From NCBI GenBank assembly GCA_022837245.1, contig JALHHX010000130.1, positions 1-6,286 on the forward strand: a DNA stretch of 6,286 bases, read 5' to 3'. A program made the position numbers and the translations under genes. Below the pieces are notes generated by a model. It was given only the letters and a program-made list of their open reading frames with translations. It had not been told where the DNA came from and did not search any database. Source of the stretch: Lentisphaerota bacterium (GTDB lineage: Bacteria; Verrucomicrobiota; Kiritimatiellia; RFP12; UBA3636). Below are positions 5,999 through 6,286 of this stretch, in pieces (within the stretch, counting starts at the first letter, position 1; every line of letters begins with the position of its first letter).

Positions 5999-6029
5999 TT
6001 ATGAAATATACGCTGAACCAAATAAATAA
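5955..6029 (+). pseudogene. C-terminal fragment of an unidentified Bacteroidota-like gene
   Basis: In the frame ending at TAA 6027-6029 the sequence reads TIVLLKFAPKENAFDYEIY and closes with AEPNK, like a natural protein end. The frame is open only back to a TAG at 5916-5918, and the LamG frame still looks real until ~5956, so the fragment has no start of its own. It is followed 45 bases later by a lipoprotein start on the same strand, as expected for consecutive genes in an operon. The family is not recognised. Confidence 0.4.
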
Positions 6030-6074
6030 TAAATCCTTTAAACAAATTCATTAACTCATAAACTCAAAAGCAAA

Positions 6075-6286
6075 ATGAAACAGAAGATTCTTTTCGCCAT
6101 ACTATTCACGGCGATGCTCTTTACCGCGTGTAAGGAAGAGATTTTGGCTCCCGATATTTCGGGAATCGAAACCAGCGACTACCTGTTAAACATAGGCGAC
6201 AAAATAACGCTGGCTCCCAGCGTCAAAAACCTGAAAGGGAATAATTACGAGTGGACGCTGAACGGGAAAAAAATTGCCGATGCCAC
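6075..6286 (+). CDS. Bacteroidota-type lipoprotein with PKD/Ig-like N-terminal domain (partial, cut by window edge)
   Basis: ATG at 6075, 70 complete codons, no stop before the edge. MKQKILFAILFTAMLFTACKEE is a lipoprotein signal with the acylated Cys at residue 19; the acidic residues just after it (KEE) fit outer-membrane surface lipoproteins of Bacteroidota. APDISGIETSDYLLNIGDKI followed by TLAPSV and YEWTLNGKKI matches the first PKD/Ig-like repeat of the surface lipoproteins that accompany SusC/SusD-type uptake loci or DUF5074-type proteins (from memory). The upstream 45 bases are A/T-rich without a Shine-Dalgarno site, usual in Bacteroidota. The full protein should be several hundred residues; its ligand cannot be told from this part. 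Confidence 0.75.
   Translation, partial: MKQKILFAILFTAMLFTACKEEILAPDISGIETSDYLLNIGDKITLAPSVKNLKGNNYEWTLNGKKIADA

Overview
This window looks like a piece of a metagenomic or poorly curated genome from the Planctomycetota-Verrucomicrobiota-Kiritimatiellota side of the bacterial tree. The basis is family resemblance from memory: a very GC-rich secreted TPR protein with an EF-hand-bearing beta-rich tail, an integrase-type DDE transposase with an EADTVAHCGGS motif, and a LamG-like exported protein starting SGLELWLDAADSS. No rRNA, tRNA, CRISPR array or complete operon was seen. The last ~330 bases read differently: they are AT-rich, have no Shine-Dalgarno motif, and carry a Bacteroidota-style lipoprotein start.

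Layout. Positions 1-3381 (minus strand) are one uninterrupted reading frame that runs off the left edge. It encodes a large exported tetratricopeptide-repeat protein. Its start is unclear: the signal-peptide-like segment stays open upstream in a frame without an ATG, and the nearest plausible ATG (3497) lies in another frame on the far side of a run of ten C. Positions 3382-3815 hold no convincing gene but contain this homopolymer, a strong imperfect hairpin (3641-3675) and smaller inverted repeats.

Positions 3816-4907 (plus) contain a DDE transposase whose catalytic and C-terminal parts are intact (D106, D167, E205 of the open frame). Its normal N-terminal DNA-binding part is replaced by unrelated sequence with CCACAGA-type repeat motifs, so this is probably a dead insertion-sequence remnant. 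Just downstream is a perfect 34-bp palindrome (4809-4842), a second small hairpin and a C8A8 tract. Positions 4929-5242 hold two overlapping short coding-like frames that look like a decayed gene tail.

Positions 5393-5998 (plus) have a good ribosome binding site, a signal peptide and a LamG/concanavalin-like domain. The domain stops abruptly near 5957 and the frame ends in unrelated residues. At the same place a different frame becomes coding-like and ends at 6029, followed by the start (6075) of a PKD-like lipoprotein cut by the right edge. I read this as a junction between two unrelated sequences, either a recombination or horizontal-transfer breakpoint or an assembly chimera.

No pathway links these genes. 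The window is best described as a large cell-envelope TPR gene next to a scarred, mobile-element-rich interval. I did not find a convincing new multi-gene system.
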